A stretch of 6,674 nucleotides of DNA, from NCBI GenBank assembly GCA_025057195.1, contig JANWWX010000071.1, forward strand, positions 1-6,674, read 5' to 3'. Of the stretch, positions 6,605-6,674 are shown piece by piece (position 1 is the first letter of the stretch; the number at the start of each line of letters is the position of its first letter). The notes beneath the pieces were generated by a model. It saw only the letters and a list, made by a program, of their open reading frames with translations, ran no database searches and was not told the origin of the DNA. Both the position numbers and the translations under genes were made by a program. The stretch is from Leptospiraceae bacterium. Lineage in GTDB: Bacteria; Spirochaetota; Leptospiria; Turneriellales; Turneriellaceae.

Positions 6605-6674
6605 ATGCCGTACGCATTTGAAGATATCAAAGATGCAGTGGTGATCGTGACAGGCTCAGGCCGCGGGATTGGCC
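6605..6674 (+). CDS. Short-chain dehydrogenase/reductase (SDR), N-terminal fragment
   Basis: An ATG at 6605 opens a frame that runs to the window edge (23 codons). It reads M-P-Y-A-F-E-D-I-K-D-A followed by V-V-I-V-T-G-S-G-R-G-I-G, the first beta strand and the T-G-x-x-x-G-I-G dinucleotide-binding turn of classical SDR enzymes. A good ribosome-binding site (GGGAAGG, 6592-6598) sits at normal distance. The catalytic Ser-Tyr-Lys part lies outside the window, so the substrate is unknown. Beside an HMG-CoA lyase-like gene, a 3-oxoacyl or 3-hydroxyacyl reductase (FabG-like) role would be natural but is inference. Confidence 0.8.
   Translation, partial: MPYAFEDIKDAVVIVTGSGRGIG

Noticed and set aside
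1..6674. CRISPR array, tRNA, rRNA, insertion sequence
   Set aside because: No regularly spaced repeats, no transposase-like frame, and no tRNA- or rRNA-like stretch was recognised on either strand.

Overview
The window is bacterial chromosomal DNA with two divergent gene blocks separated by about 190 bases of non-coding DNA (3120-3308) rich in palindromes. The organism cannot be named from the sequence. Surface-glycan ABC export genes fit a bacterium with an O-antigen or exopolysaccharide coat. A GatA subunit implies tRNA-dependent amidation of Gln or Asn. Shine-Dalgarno sites are weak or absent for most genes, with only the last two starts on the + strand having decent ones.

Left block, minus strand, read from 3119 down to 1. 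It starts with a winged-helix regulator that strongly resembles the MarR-type EPS-associated family. A small DUF2442 protein follows, then the permease and ATPase of a Wzm/Wzt (TagG/TagH)-type polysaccharide exporter, and finally an N-terminal metallo-beta-lactamase (MBL) fragment that hits a stop codon just after its first metal-binding motif. DUF2442 and permease overlap by 4 bases (ATGA), and permease and ATPase are 2 bases apart, so these three form a tight translational unit. This looks like the proximal end of a glycan biosynthesis/export cluster that continues beyond the left edge.

Right block, plus strand. It holds gatA (amidase subunit of Asp/Glu-tRNA amidotransferase, intact catalytic triad), a full-length MBL-fold hydrolase, an HMG-CoA lyase-like enzyme that overlaps it by 8 bases, a possible weak terminator, and the first 23 codons of a short-chain dehydrogenase/reductase cut by the window edge. 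The first three are close enough to be one transcript. Neither gatB nor gatC is in view.

Three observations deserve a second look. First, the exporter ATPase is compositionally mosaic: its first ~170 codons are GC-rich with GC-ending codons, and from about the Walker B motif onward it is AT-rich with AGG/AGA/ATA/TTA codons. This suggests replacement of the distal, substrate-recognising part by recombination. Second, the divergent intergenic region holds three perfect inverted repeats, one overlapping a plausible promoter of the regulator, which suggests an operator array. Third, a DUF2442 gene is translationally coupled to a glycan exporter. I did not find a clearly new multi-gene system; the rest reads as ordinary genes.
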